Part shown: positions 56,722 to 64,000 of the stretch, piece by piece
Layout of the letters: every line of letters begins with the position of its first letter
Position numbering within the stretch: the first letter of the stretch is position 1
DNA from: Rhodococcus sp. HNM0563
Lineage (GTDB): Bacteria > Actinomycetota > Actinomycetes > Mycobacteriales > Mycobacteriaceae
Direction: 5' to 3'
NCBI RefSeq assembly: GCF_012726195.1
Contig: NZ_JAASAF010000013.1
Location: 62,001-126,000 of the forward strand
Length of the DNA stretch: 64,000 bases
The notes under the pieces: model-generated
The model's input: the letters and a program-made list of their open reading frames with translations, nothing else
Told to the model about the DNA's origin: nothing
Databases searched by the model: none
Program-made: the position numbers and the translations under genes

Positions 56722-58899
56722 CTACTTCTCGTCGATCGGCCGCGCTCCCAGCACATCCTTGAGCAACTCCATCGCCACGTCCTCGGGGTCGCGGCGGGTC
56801 GACGGGTCGCCCGGGGTCGCGGCCTCGGCGAACATCTCGTCGACGTCCTCCTTGGAGATCTCCGACGGATCCGGTGGCGGAGCGTCGTAATTCGCATCCG
56901 GGCCGGGATCGTCGGGTAGATCGGGCGCGTCCGGCGGGGGAATATCGTCGTACTCGGAACGCTGCGACGGCGCTGCACTCACCCCACCGACGGGCGGAGG
57001 TGCTGCGTCCGGCGTCGGCGGCCGCTTGGCCTGGCTGGGCCGCGAGAACCGCGGCTGCCCCGTGGGGCGCGACTGCTTCGGCGCCGCAGCAGTTTTCGCA
57101 GGTGCAGGCGCGGCCGACCCGTGGACACAGGTGACCTCGAAATCGACACCGAACAATTCGCGCAGCGCATCGGCGATCACGGTCGCGTTGCGCGGCTCGG
57201 CGAGTCGCTTGACCAGCGGCGCCGAATCATGAACCAAGACAACCCTGGTGCCGTCGACATCGCGAACCGTGGCACCGGACAGCATGACCTCCACGGTCTT
57301 GCTGCGGGCACGCACCTTGGCACGAACCTCGGACCACACCCCACGGATCCCGGCGGCGTCGGGACCCGATACCGCAGCAGGCTCCGGAACTGGTTCAGGA
57401 GCCGGTTCGGCTTTCGGCTCAGGCTCCGGCGCAACAGGTTCCGGTGCTGGCTCGGGTTCCGGGGTGGGCACCACAGGCTGCGGTGGAGGCACCTCGGCGC
57501 GCGGCTCGGGAGCCCGAACAGGCTCCGGCGCCGGCGGCGGTTCGGGTTCCGGGGCGGGAGCCGGGGGCGGCGGGGCCGGGGCCTCGCTCGTCGCCGGATC
57601 GGCAGCACGACGCTGGGAGGGACGCTGGAAGCGCGCTGCCGGTTCGTCGGGCTCGATCGGGGCTGCGGCAGGCTCCGACACCGGCGGAGGCGGAGCTGCA
57701 ACGGAACTCGCCGAGGCCACCGCCGCACTGTTCACGGCGGGGCCCGGGACGAACCCGTGCTCGAGCCGCTCCAGCCGTTGCAGTACTGCGGACTCTGCGT
57801 CGGATGCCGAGGGAAGCAACATACGCGCGCACATCACCTCGAGCAACAGGCGAGGTGCCGTCGCGCCGCGCATCTCGCCGAGCCCGGCATGGACGATCTC
57901 GGCGTAGCGCGTGAGCGTGGCCGGACCGAGCTTCGACACTTCATCACGCATGCGCTCGAGCACATCGCCGGGCGCATCGACGAGTCCGCGTTCCGCGGCG
58001 TCCGGGACGTTACGCATGAGGATGAGGTCGCGGAGACGTTCGAGGAGGTCGATCGCGAAGCGCCGCGGATCGTGCCCGGCGTCCATGACCTTCTCGACGG
58101 TGCCGAACAGTGCTGCACCGTCGCCGGCTGCCAATGCGTCGACGGCTTCGTCGATCAGCGCGACATCGGTGACGCCGAGCAGCGACAGAGCGCGCGGGTA
58201 GGTGACGCCCTCGGGGCCTGCTCCCGCGAGGAGTTGGTCCATGACGGACAGCGAGTCTCGGGGCGAACCACCTCCGGCCCGGATGACCAACGGGTATACC
58301 GTGTCTTCGACCGGCACATTCTCCTGGACGCAGATCTTCTCGAGGAGGCCCCGCATCGTGGTGGGGGCGAGCAACCGGAACGGGTAGTGGTGCGTTCGTG
58401 ACCGGATGGTGGGGAGCACCTTCTCCGGTTCGGTTGTCGCGAACACGAAGATCAAATGTTCCGGTGGCTCCTCCACGATCTTGAGCAGGGCATTGAATCC
58501 CTGCGTGGTGACCATGTGAGCCTCGTCGATGATGAAGATCCGGTATCGCGACTCGGCCGGGGCGTAGAACGCTCGGTCGCGAAGCTCGCGGGTGTCATCG
58601 ACGCCGCCGTGGCTGGCCGCGTCGAGTTCGGTGACATCGAGGTTGCCTCCCCCGCCGGGCCCGAGCGACACGCACGACCGGCACTGTCCGCACGGTGTCG
58701 AGGTCGGGCCCTGTTCACAGTTCAGCGACCGGGCGAGAATGCGCGCCGACGAGGTCTTGCCGCAGCCGCGCGGACCCGAGAACAGGTATGCGTGGTTGAT
58801 ACGGCCGGTGTCGAGAGCCGTGCTGAGGGGCGCGGTGACATGCTCCTGCCCCACCACCTCGGCGAAGGTCGCGGGTCGATACTTCCGGTACAGGGCCAC
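56722..58899 (-). CDS. dnaX: DNA polymerase III subunit gamma/tau
   Basis: The clamp-loader subunit (725 aa) has Walker A GPRGCGKTS (42-50), the zinc module with Cys61, 70, 73 and 76, Walker B IIDEAHMV, and sensor-1 PTIRSRTHHYPF. After the AAA+ domain (to about residue 370) comes a Pro/Ala/Glu-rich linker and a tau-type C-terminus ending with DVLGARPIDEK. GTG 58899 (VALYRKYRPATFAEVVGQEH) is the conserved start; upstream frame extension is rejected. No programmed frameshift signal was noticed. It ends at the HxlR stop (7 nt apart, convergent). Confidence 0.97.
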   Translation of the reverse strand: MALYRKYRPATFAEVVGQEHVTAPLSTALDTGRINHAYLFSGPRGCGKTSSARILARSLNCEQGPTSTPCGQCRSCVSLGPGGGGNLDVTELDAASHGGVDDTRELRDRAFYAPAESRYRIFIIDEAHMVTTQGFNALLKIVEEPPEHLIFVFATTEPEKVLPTIRSRTHHYPFRLLAPTTMRGLLEKICVQENVPVEDTVYPLVIRAGGGSPRDSLSVMDQLLAGAGPEGVTYPRALSLLGVTDVALIDEAVDALAAGDGAALFGTVEKVMDAGHDPRRFAIDLLERLRDLILMRNVPDAAERGLVDAPGDVLERMRDEVSKLGPATLTRYAEIVHAGLGEMRGATAPRLLLEVMCARMLLPSASDAESAVLQRLERLEHGFVPGPAVNSAAVASASSVAAPPPPVSEPAAAPIEPDEPAARFQRPSQRRAADPATSEAPAPPPPAPAPEPEPPPAPEPVRAPEPRAEVPPPQPVVPTPEPEPAPEPVAPEPEPKAEPAPEPVPEPAAVSGPDAAGIRGVWSEVRAKVRARSKTVEVMLSGATVRDVDGTRVVLVHDSAPLVKRLAEPRNATVIADALRELFGVDFEVTCVHGSAAPAPAKTAAAPKQSRPTGQPRFSRPSQAKRPPTPDAAPPPVGGVSAAPSQRSEYDDIPPPDAPDLPDDPGPDANYDAPPPDPSEISKEDVDEMFAEAATPGDPSTRRDPEDVAMELLKDVLGARPIDEK

Positions 58900-58948
58900 G
58901 CGCCGAGAGTACCGGCGCGCGCCGACAACAGATCGAACGGCGCCTTCG

Positions 58949-58977
58949 TTGACAAACGATATATCGTGAAATATCGT
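58949..58977 (+). promoter_or_regulatory. padR promoter with overlapping ATATCG operator
   Basis: TTGACA (58949-58954), 17-nt spacer, TATCGT (58972-58977) make a sigma-A-type promoter. The spacer contains ACGATATATCGT (58956-58967) and a further ATATCGTGA, a PadR-type operator covering the promoter. Repression by the downstream PadR protein is the obvious reading. Confidence 0.65.
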
Positions 58978-59007
58978 GACTGCATCAACAAAGAAGGAGT
59001 TCGCACA

Positions 59008-59685
59008 ATGCGCAACGAACGACACATGCGCGGCGCCCGCCGCGCACACGCGATGAATCAGTTCTTTTCCGAAGGCCCGTTCCTGGGCGAGGATCCCCGC
59101 CGCGGAGGTCCGTTCCCCGGCGGCGACCCCCGACGCGGAAGCCCCTTCGGCGAAGGCCCACACGGCAGAGGCCACCGCGGTGGCGGCCCCATGCACCGCG
59201 GCGGGCGCCGAGGACGCGCTCAACGAGGTGACGTCCGCGCGGCAGTACTGCAGCTACTGGCCGACGAGCCCATGCACGGCTACCAGCTGATGCAGGCGAT
59301 CGCCGACCGCACGGGAGGTGTCTGGAAGCCGAGTCCGGGAGCGATCTACCCGACCATCTCGCAACTCGAGGACGAGGGGCTGGTCCGCGTCGAAAAGGAT
59401 GCCGGCCGCAAACTCGTGTCGCTGACCGACGAGGGTCGCGCCTGGCTCGCCGATCCCGCCAACGAGCAGACCGATCCGTTCGCCGGCCACTCCGCCGACG
59501 AGAACGGCCCCGACCTGCGTGGCGCCCTCCGGGACCTGCAGACGGCCGCACGCGTCGTCGCCGTCAGCGGCACCGACACCCAGATCGCGGCAGCCCACAA
59601 AGCACTCGTCGAAGCACGGAAGTCGCTCTACCTGCTGCTCGCCGAAGACAGTGCCCAGACGACCGATACCACCGATCCGAGCTGA
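59008..59685 (+). CDS. PadR-family transcriptional regulator
   Basis: From ATG 59008, with AAGGAG 8 nt upstream, the 225-aa protein begins with a long Gly/Arg/Pro-rich tail (FLGEDPRRGGPFPGG, RGHRGGGPMHRGG). The PadR winged helix follows (about 73-150: DVRAAVLQLLADEPMHGYQL, GVWKPSPGAIYPTISQLEDE, LVSLTDEGRAWL), then a dimerisation helix with KALVEARKSLYLLL. The N-terminal extension is probably disordered. The ATATCG operator overlapping its promoter indicates autorepression; no co-transcribed exporter is present. Confidence 0.9.
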   Translation: MRNERHMRGARRAHAMNQFFSEGPFLGEDPRRGGPFPGGDPRRGSPFGEGPHGRGHRGGGPMHRGGRRGRAQRGDVRAAVLQLLADEPMHGYQLMQAIADRTGGVWKPSPGAIYPTISQLEDEGLVRVEKDAGRKLVSLTDEGRAWLADPANEQTDPFAGHSADENGPDLRGALRDLQTAARVVAVSGTDTQIAAAHKALVEARKSLYLLLAEDSAQTTDTTDPS

Positions 59686-59692
59686 CCGCCGA

Positions 59693-62374
59693 TCACCGTT
59701 CACGAGGGTGGGCGAGCGCCTCGCGCGCGAGCCCCACTCTCGAACGAAGGCCGAGCTTCGCCAGAGCATGCGACACGTGCGTCTGCACCGTCCTCGGTGA
59801 TATCCGGAGCCGCACCGCGATCTGCGGGCCGGTCAATCCCTCCCCGACCAGGATCGCGACCCGCCGCTCCGCCACCGTCAACGACTCCCAGCCGGTCTGC
59901 GCGGTTCTGCGCGACCCGACTGCGCCGAGCGGCACACCGCACTCCCGCACTCTGCTCGCGATCCGATCCGCGACGGTGCGCGCCCCGAGGTGTACCGCAA
60001 GATCGTGCGCGCGACGAGCGTGGACATGCGCCTGATCGCGCTTCGCCGAGGCCGCCGCAGCACATGCCGCCTCTTCGAGCGCCGCGAGCTCCGCAACGGC
60101 GTCGCCACCCGCAGCGAATGTGTCGGCCACCTCGGCCAGGCCCACATGGTCACCTTTGCTCAAAGCCTCGACGAACTCGGTCGTCGGTGCAATCGCCGGC
60201 GAGCGGTCCGCCCGTATCTCCTGGACAACTTCGTAGACCTGCGCGAACAGGCCCCTGTCGCGGGTCTGCACGGCGATCCGGGCGATGTGCGGCGCGAATC
60301 GGAGCGCCCACACCAGCCGGCCGCCGTCCACCGCAAGACGCCACGCCTGTGCGGCGCTCTCTTCGGCTCGCTCGTGTTCGCCGAGCGCACTCCACAATTC
60401 CGCACGGCCGTATTCGATATCGGGAAGCCCGAACATCCGTGGCGTGTTCCCCGCCTCCCACATCCGCAATCGTCGCTCGGCGGATTCGAGATCACCGCGG
60501 TGCACGTCGACCAGCGCAGCGGTCCCCACAGCACACGATGTCCAACCGGAATCCGTCTGTGCGGCAACGACGAGGGCATCGTCGCACGCGGCAATCGCCT
60601 CGTCCCACCGCCCCAGCGTGAACAGTGTCGACGCCGTGACCGAATGGTGTAGCGGCAGCAGCCACATCTCGGCCATCGTGTGTGCGCGGCGCGGCACAGC
60701 CGTCCGTCGCGCCAACGCCGCGATCGGTCCGTGTACGTAGAGCGATGCCCACATCGCCCACGCTCCGGCCACCGACGTCTCGCGATCGAGCACCCCGTGT
60801 CCGCTCGCCGCCTGTTCCCCGCGTTCGAACCATTCGAGCCCGAGTGTGGCGTCCCCGGAAAGCACTGCGTGGACGCCTGGCCCGATCGTGTCGAGGCCGA
60901 AGTCTGCCAATTCCTGGCCGGCGGCCGGTGGAGCCGGCGCGTCGCCCAGGAGTGGCTCGGCGCCCCCGATCAAAGCCAGCCACTCGCGGTACTGCTCGAA
61001 CCACCCGCGTGTCTCCGGCGGCAACGACGATCGGAGCAGCTCGTCGATCGAGGCTCGGGCACGAGGTACGTCGCCGAGCACAGTGTGGGACGTCAACGAC
61101 ACCATCAGGGCAAATGTGCGTTCGTCATGTGCGGTCTCGAGCACACCGTCGGCGAGTTCCGCAGCCGCACGGAATCGGCCGGACTCCGCGAGCACGGCGG
61201 CACGCGCAAGGGTCGGGTTGCCGCGAACAGTGGCCGCCAATTCATCCGAATCGAAGGCCCCGAACGTCTGTACCGAACTGGGCTGGCGACTCGGCACGAA
61301 TGTGCCGGGCGCGTCGGCCCGTTCGCGATGAGCCGACAACCGTGCGGCAGACCCACCACCTCGGGCCAATGATTCCGCGACGGCGTGATGCAGCAGTCTG
61401 CGGATGCCGGGCGCAACGGTGTCGTACACGATCTGCCGATAGGCGGGTGCGACGAAGTCGAGATCGCCGTCGTCCGACCAACGCAACACCCCCGCGTCGA
61501 CAGCGGCAGCGACCGCACCTGCGCACCGGGCCGGTGCCTCCCCACCGATGTCCGCGAGTTCCTCGACGCCCATCGGACCGTCCGCAACAGCCAACACCTG
61601 CACGAGGTCACGCACCCGCGGCGACAGGCATGAGAGGTGGGATCGAATACTCTGTCCGAGCTGGTCGGACAGTTCCACTTCGGTTCCGCGGAGGGTGATG
61701 AGACCGGATTCGGTGTCGACGGTGGTGTGCTCGCGACTCGCGAGCAGGTCCACCAACTGCCCGACGTGGAGCGGATTTCCGCCGGCCTGGCCGAGATACC
61801 GGATCAGGTCGGGAGCGGGATCACCACCGAGATGCAGGCGAACGACAGCGGCTACCTCTTCGGAGTCCAGCGGAGCGAGCTCGATCGTCCGTGCGTGAGG
61901 CTGCGCGGCGAACATCGTCAGCGCCATCCGTTCCGGCACCCGGCGGTAGGCGAGGATCACCGTGAGCGGCAGTCGAGCCGAGACCGCACTGATCCTGTGC
62001 AGCAGAGCCAAGGACTCTCCGTCGGCGAGATGCGCGTCGTCGACGACGAGCGCGACAGGTCCGTCTGCGTAGATCGCATCGAGATTGTCGATGTTGTATC
62101 CGAGGATTTTCATGTCGGGTGTCGCACCGGCACCCGCAAGGAAGAGGCGGCCGACCACGGACGAAGGTGAGCATGAATCCAATTCGTCTGCGGTTGTCGC
62201 CACGACACGGACATCGTCGAGTGCGCAGGCGATTTCACGAAGGACCGTGGTCTTTCCGAGACCGATCGAACCGACCAGCGCAAGCGCACCGTGTTCGGTG
62301 CACCGAACGTATCGGCGCACATCGTCGGCGAGGGATCGGACCAGATTCGCACGAGGTGTCCGATCTTCCTCCAT
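59693..62374 (-). CDS. Large LuxR-family (LAL-type) transcriptional regulator
   Basis: The 893-aa protein has an N-terminal AAA/STAND ATPase (LVGSIGLGKTTVLREIACAL Walker A near residue 34, ALVVDDAHLADGESLALLHR Walker B). A long TPR-like helical middle follows, and a C-terminal LuxR HTH (about 825-890: SLTVAERRVAILVGEGLTGP, QIAVRLRISPRTVQTHVSHA, LAKLGLRSR). This is the LAL/MalT architecture: ligand and ATP control of DNA binding. ATG 62374 lacks an SD but has a -10 7 nt upstream. It is divergent from the small secreted protein genes. Confidence 0.9.
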   Translation of the reverse strand: MEEDRTPRANLVRSLADDVRRYVRCTEHGALALVGSIGLGKTTVLREIACALDDVRVVATTADELDSCSPSSVVGRLFLAGAGATPDMKILGYNIDNLDAIYADGPVALVVDDAHLADGESLALLHRISAVSARLPLTVILAYRRVPERMALTMFAAQPHARTIELAPLDSEEVAAVVRLHLGGDPAPDLIRYLGQAGGNPLHVGQLVDLLASREHTTVDTESGLITLRGTEVELSDQLGQSIRSHLSCLSPRVRDLVQVLAVADGPMGVEELADIGGEAPARCAGAVAAAVDAGVLRWSDDGDLDFVAPAYRQIVYDTVAPGIRRLLHHAVAESLARGGGSAARLSAHRERADAPGTFVPSRQPSSVQTFGAFDSDELAATVRGNPTLARAAVLAESGRFRAAAELADGVLETAHDERTFALMVSLTSHTVLGDVPRARASIDELLRSSLPPETRGWFEQYREWLALIGGAEPLLGDAPAPPAAGQELADFGLDTIGPGVHAVLSGDATLGLEWFERGEQAASGHGVLDRETSVAGAWAMWASLYVHGPIAALARRTAVPRRAHTMAEMWLLPLHHSVTASTLFTLGRWDEAIAACDDALVVAAQTDSGWTSCAVGTAALVDVHRGDLESAERRLRMWEAGNTPRMFGLPDIEYGRAELWSALGEHERAEESAAQAWRLAVDGGRLVWALRFAPHIARIAVQTRDRGLFAQVYEVVQEIRADRSPAIAPTTEFVEALSKGDHVGLAEVADTFAAGGDAVAELAALEEAACAAAASAKRDQAHVHARRAHDLAVHLGARTVADRIASRVRECGVPLGAVGSRRTAQTGWESLTVAERRVAILVGEGLTGPQIAVRLRISPRTVQTHVSHALAKLGLRSRVGLAREALAHPRER

Positions 62375-62387
62375 GAGATCAAGATTA
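62375..62387 (-). promoter_or_regulatory. Leaderless promoter of the LAL regulator
   Basis: On the minus strand TAATCT (62387-62382) lies 7 nt before the ATG at 62374, placing the transcription start at or beside the start codon; no Shine-Dalgarno is visible. Confidence 0.5.
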
Positions 62388-62537
62388 GGTCGGTTATGTC
62401 CGTTGCAGGCCGATACGCGAGAACCGACTACGTCGTTCGACGGATGTTTCGAACGCGTTCCGGGGCGACGATGAGTCCATCCCACTCTGTACTTCGGCGC
62501 GACATCGACGCCGGAACCGACCGACAGGGACACGATC

Positions 62538-62942
62538 ATGACCTACCGAAGGATTCTCGGATACGCGACGGTGGCCGCTGCTGTCGTCCCCCTCGTCCTG
62601 GCCGGCACCGGCGTCGCGACTGCGATGGGCGGGAACGACCCCAGAGACGTGTACCTCACCTCCGACTTCAACTCGATCACCGCGCACATCGGCCAGGACC
62701 AAGGCATCACCGACTGCAAATTGGTGGCGCAGGGCCCGGCGTCGTCGGACATCCACGAGACCGACTGGACAAGCAATGAGTCGATCACTCTCTGGCTACC
62801 GCAGAACAGGTACACAGCGACGGTGTTGTGCAAGTGGGACATGACCGGCCCCGACGGATGGATCGTGCGGCAAGAGGCGGTGAACACGCCTCCCTTGCTG
62901 CACGAGAGCGCGATCGACCTCATCGAGCGAGGCTTCGCCTGA
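62538..62942 (+). CDS. Small secreted protein, paralogue 1 (134 aa)
   Basis: It has a signal peptide (MTYRRILGYATVAAAVVPLV, then LAGTGVATAMGG) and a mature domain of about 105 residues. Two Cys (ITDCKL, TVLCKWD) probably form a disulfide. SDFNSITAHIGQDQGITDC and NESITLWLPQNRYTATV suggest a beta-sandwich. Family unknown to me. The gene at 63081 has the same length, signal and Cys spacing, so they arose by tandem duplication. It ends at a strong terminator. Confidence 0.82.
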   Translation: MTYRRILGYATVAAAVVPLVLAGTGVATAMGGNDPRDVYLTSDFNSITAHIGQDQGITDCKLVAQGPASSDIHETDWTSNESITLWLPQNRYTATVLCKWDMTGPDGWIVRQEAVNTPPLLHESAIDLIERGFA

Positions 62943-62985
62943 GGGTGCCCCGCGATCGCCGATCAGCGACGGCATCGCCCCGTAC

Positions 62986-63034
62986 TCCGAGCGAACGGAC
63001 CTCAGCCCCCCGACCAGAGGTCCGTTCGCTCGGA
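62986..63034 (+). terminator. 18-bp-stem terminator between the secreted paralogues
   Basis: A perfect 18-bp inverted repeat (62986-63003 with 63017-63034, 13-nt loop) begins 44 nt after the first secreted-protein stop and ends 46 nt before the next ATG, so the paralogues appear to be separate transcripts. Confidence 0.75.
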
Positions 63035-63080
63035 ACCCACCGTGTTCCGTACTACCCAAGGAAAGAGACCAGAGAAGATC

Positions 63081-63485
63081 ATGACAACGTTCCGGACGAT
63101 CCTCGGATACTCGGTCGCGACGGCCGCGACCGTTCCTCTCGTGCTTGCCGGGTCCGGCATCGCACACGCAATGGGCGGAGCACTGCCTGGCTCGGTGTAC
63201 TTCACCAGCAACTCGGATTCGATCACTGCTCACATCGATGCGAGCCGCGGCATCACCAACTGTGCGCTCTTCGTCAACGACGGGCACCCCGACAACGCGC
63301 CCGATTCGGGCTGGTCGAGCGACACGACGATCACGGTGTGGGTGGCACCGGGTACGTACACGGCCGCGTTGAACTGCAAGGAGGACGGCAGCGCCGAATG
63401 GCACAACGTCAAGCAGGAGCAGGTGAACGTGCCACCTTCACTGATCGATCAGCTGATCGATCTACTGGAAACCGGTTCGAGCTGA
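63081..63485 (+). CDS. Small secreted protein, paralogue 2 (134 aa)
   Basis: It has a signal peptide (MTTFRTILGYSVATAATVPL, then VLAGSGIAHAMGG) like its neighbour. The mature part has SNSDSITAHIDASRGITNC and TYTAALNCKED, giving the same Cys pair. AGAGAAG precedes ATG 63081; an in-frame start at 63042 would add 13 residues ahead of the signal and is rejected. Function unknown; the neighbouring LAL regulator and exported protease suggest a secreted cluster. Confidence 0.82.
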   Translation: MTTFRTILGYSVATAATVPLVLAGSGIAHAMGGALPGSVYFTSNSDSITAHIDASRGITNCALFVNDGHPDNAPDSGWSSDTTITVWVAPGTYTAALNCKEDGSAEWHNVKQEQVNVPPSLIDQLIDLLETGSS

Positions 63486-63495
63486 GCCGACACTC

Positions 63496-64000
63496 TCAGG
63501 GTGTGTCGACGAGGGTGAAGCCCGCGCCGACTCCTCCCTGCGCGTCGATCTCCTCGACGATCCGATCCGCGCGCTGGTAGGCCGCGAGCCCTCGGCCGGT
63601 CGGCCGGTACCCGACGGAGAGCCCGATCCACTCGCCGGTGTCGGCCCGGGCCAACGGGCCTCCCGAATCCCCCGGCTTCATCAACAGCGCGGACGACATC
63701 AGGTTCGAGTCGACGAGCACGTCACCGGAGGTACAGGCCACCCCGTTGGTACGACCCGCGGCGCAGTGCACTCCGACAGCGCTGCCACCGGGTTGCAGCG
63801 ACCCGATGGATTCGAGAACGACTCGTTCTCCACGGTCGTTCGGCAGCGAGGTATTCGAGCCGCGTACCTTCGTCTCGTCGAGCAGGAGGACGGCGTAGTC
63901 GGGTGCTTCGTCGGTGGGGAAACCGATGGGGTCCACCGAGCCGATGCTGGCGACATCCGTCTCGGCGCCGAGCGGTCCGCGATGCTGCTCGCCGACCTTC
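63496..64000 (-). CDS. Trypsin-like serine protease, 5' end outside window
   Basis: The frame is open to position 64000 and ends at 63496, giving about 167 C-terminal residues. Visible motifs are the catalytic Asp region DEAPDYAVLLLDE and the nucleophile motif LMKPGDSGGPLARADTGEW, with a Cys pair (VHCAAGRTNGVACTSG) typical of exported S1-family proteases. The catalytic His and any signal peptide lie beyond the window. It converges on the second secreted-protein gene with an 10-nt gap. Confidence 0.85.
   Translation of the reverse strand, partial: KVGEQHRGPLGAETDVASIGSVDPIGFPTDEAPDYAVLLLDETKVRGSNTSLPNDRGERVVLESIGSLQPGGSAVGVHCAAGRTNGVACTSGDVLVDSNLMSSALLMKPGDSGGPLARADTGEWIGLSVGYRPTGRGLAAYQRADRIVEEIDAQGGVGAGFTLVDTP

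Overview
The window looks like a chromosomal segment of a high-GC mycolic-acid actinobacterium, most likely Rhodococcus or another Nocardiaceae. The evidence is a Mce1-type lipid importer with FadD5, MurT/GatD for peptidoglycan amidation, LGFP-repeat secreted proteins, F420-type and mycofactocin-type oxidoreductases, GTG/TTG starts, 4-nt gene overlaps and leaderless promoters. No rRNA or tRNA gene was seen.

Backbone. Six blocks, leuA, murT-gatD, recR-ybaB, an SRPBCC gene, an FAD oxidoreductase/CFA-type methyltransferase pair, and dnaX, keep the order and orientation I recall for Mycobacterium tuberculosis Rv3710 to Rv3721c. Two long stretches interrupt that order: about 35 kb between gatD and recR, and about 11 kb between the methyltransferase and dnaX.

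Layout. 1-5343: a YCII-type protein, leuA with an apparent leucine leader peptide and attenuator, a SHOCT membrane protein, murT-gatD. 5349-6188: alpha/beta hydrolase. 6351-16554: accessory island with an IS that has doubled ends, a serine recombinase, an ISL3 remnant, an ISAs1-type fragment, an AT-rich patch with a cold-shock-like gene, two divergent LGFP proteins (one frameshifted), an Lsr2-like fragment, an Abi_2/HEPN abortive-infection gene behind a hairpin, and a recombinase broken by an amber codon. A 27-28 bp direct repeat of the IS terminus lies at both borders. 16642-18437: SDR and LLM oxidoreductases. 18570-29197: fadD5-yrbEAB-mceABCDEF-mam operon. 29478-34363: enoyl-CoA hydratase and nitronate monooxygenase, divergent from a double-domain TetR regulator, alcohol dehydrogenase and DUF4334 gene. 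34437-38768: two DUF2236 (MpaB/Lcp-like) proteins around a GntR regulator and an aldehyde dehydrogenase, with a palindromic operator. 38812-42509: MFS exporter, TetR, recR, ybaB, SRPBCC. 42654-45388: lipid methylation pair. 45472-48856: fadA-fadB beta-oxidation. 49187-53677: a Ser-rich/Asp-repeat protein, a GrpE head-domain protein, a membrane-anchored Hsp70-like protein and a lipoprotein, the best candidate here for an undescribed envelope system. 53704-56714: Tat-type lipoprotein dioxygenase, mycofactocin-type SDR, thioesterase, HxlR regulator. 56722-64000: dnaX, PadR regulator, large LuxR (LAL) regulator, two paralogous small secreted proteins and a partial serine protease.

Metabolically the window is dominated by lipid and hydrophobic-substrate handling: import (Mce), activation (FadD5), beta-oxidation (FadA/FadB, enoyl-CoA hydratase), alcohol and aldehyde oxidation, and lipid methylation, each near its own regulator.
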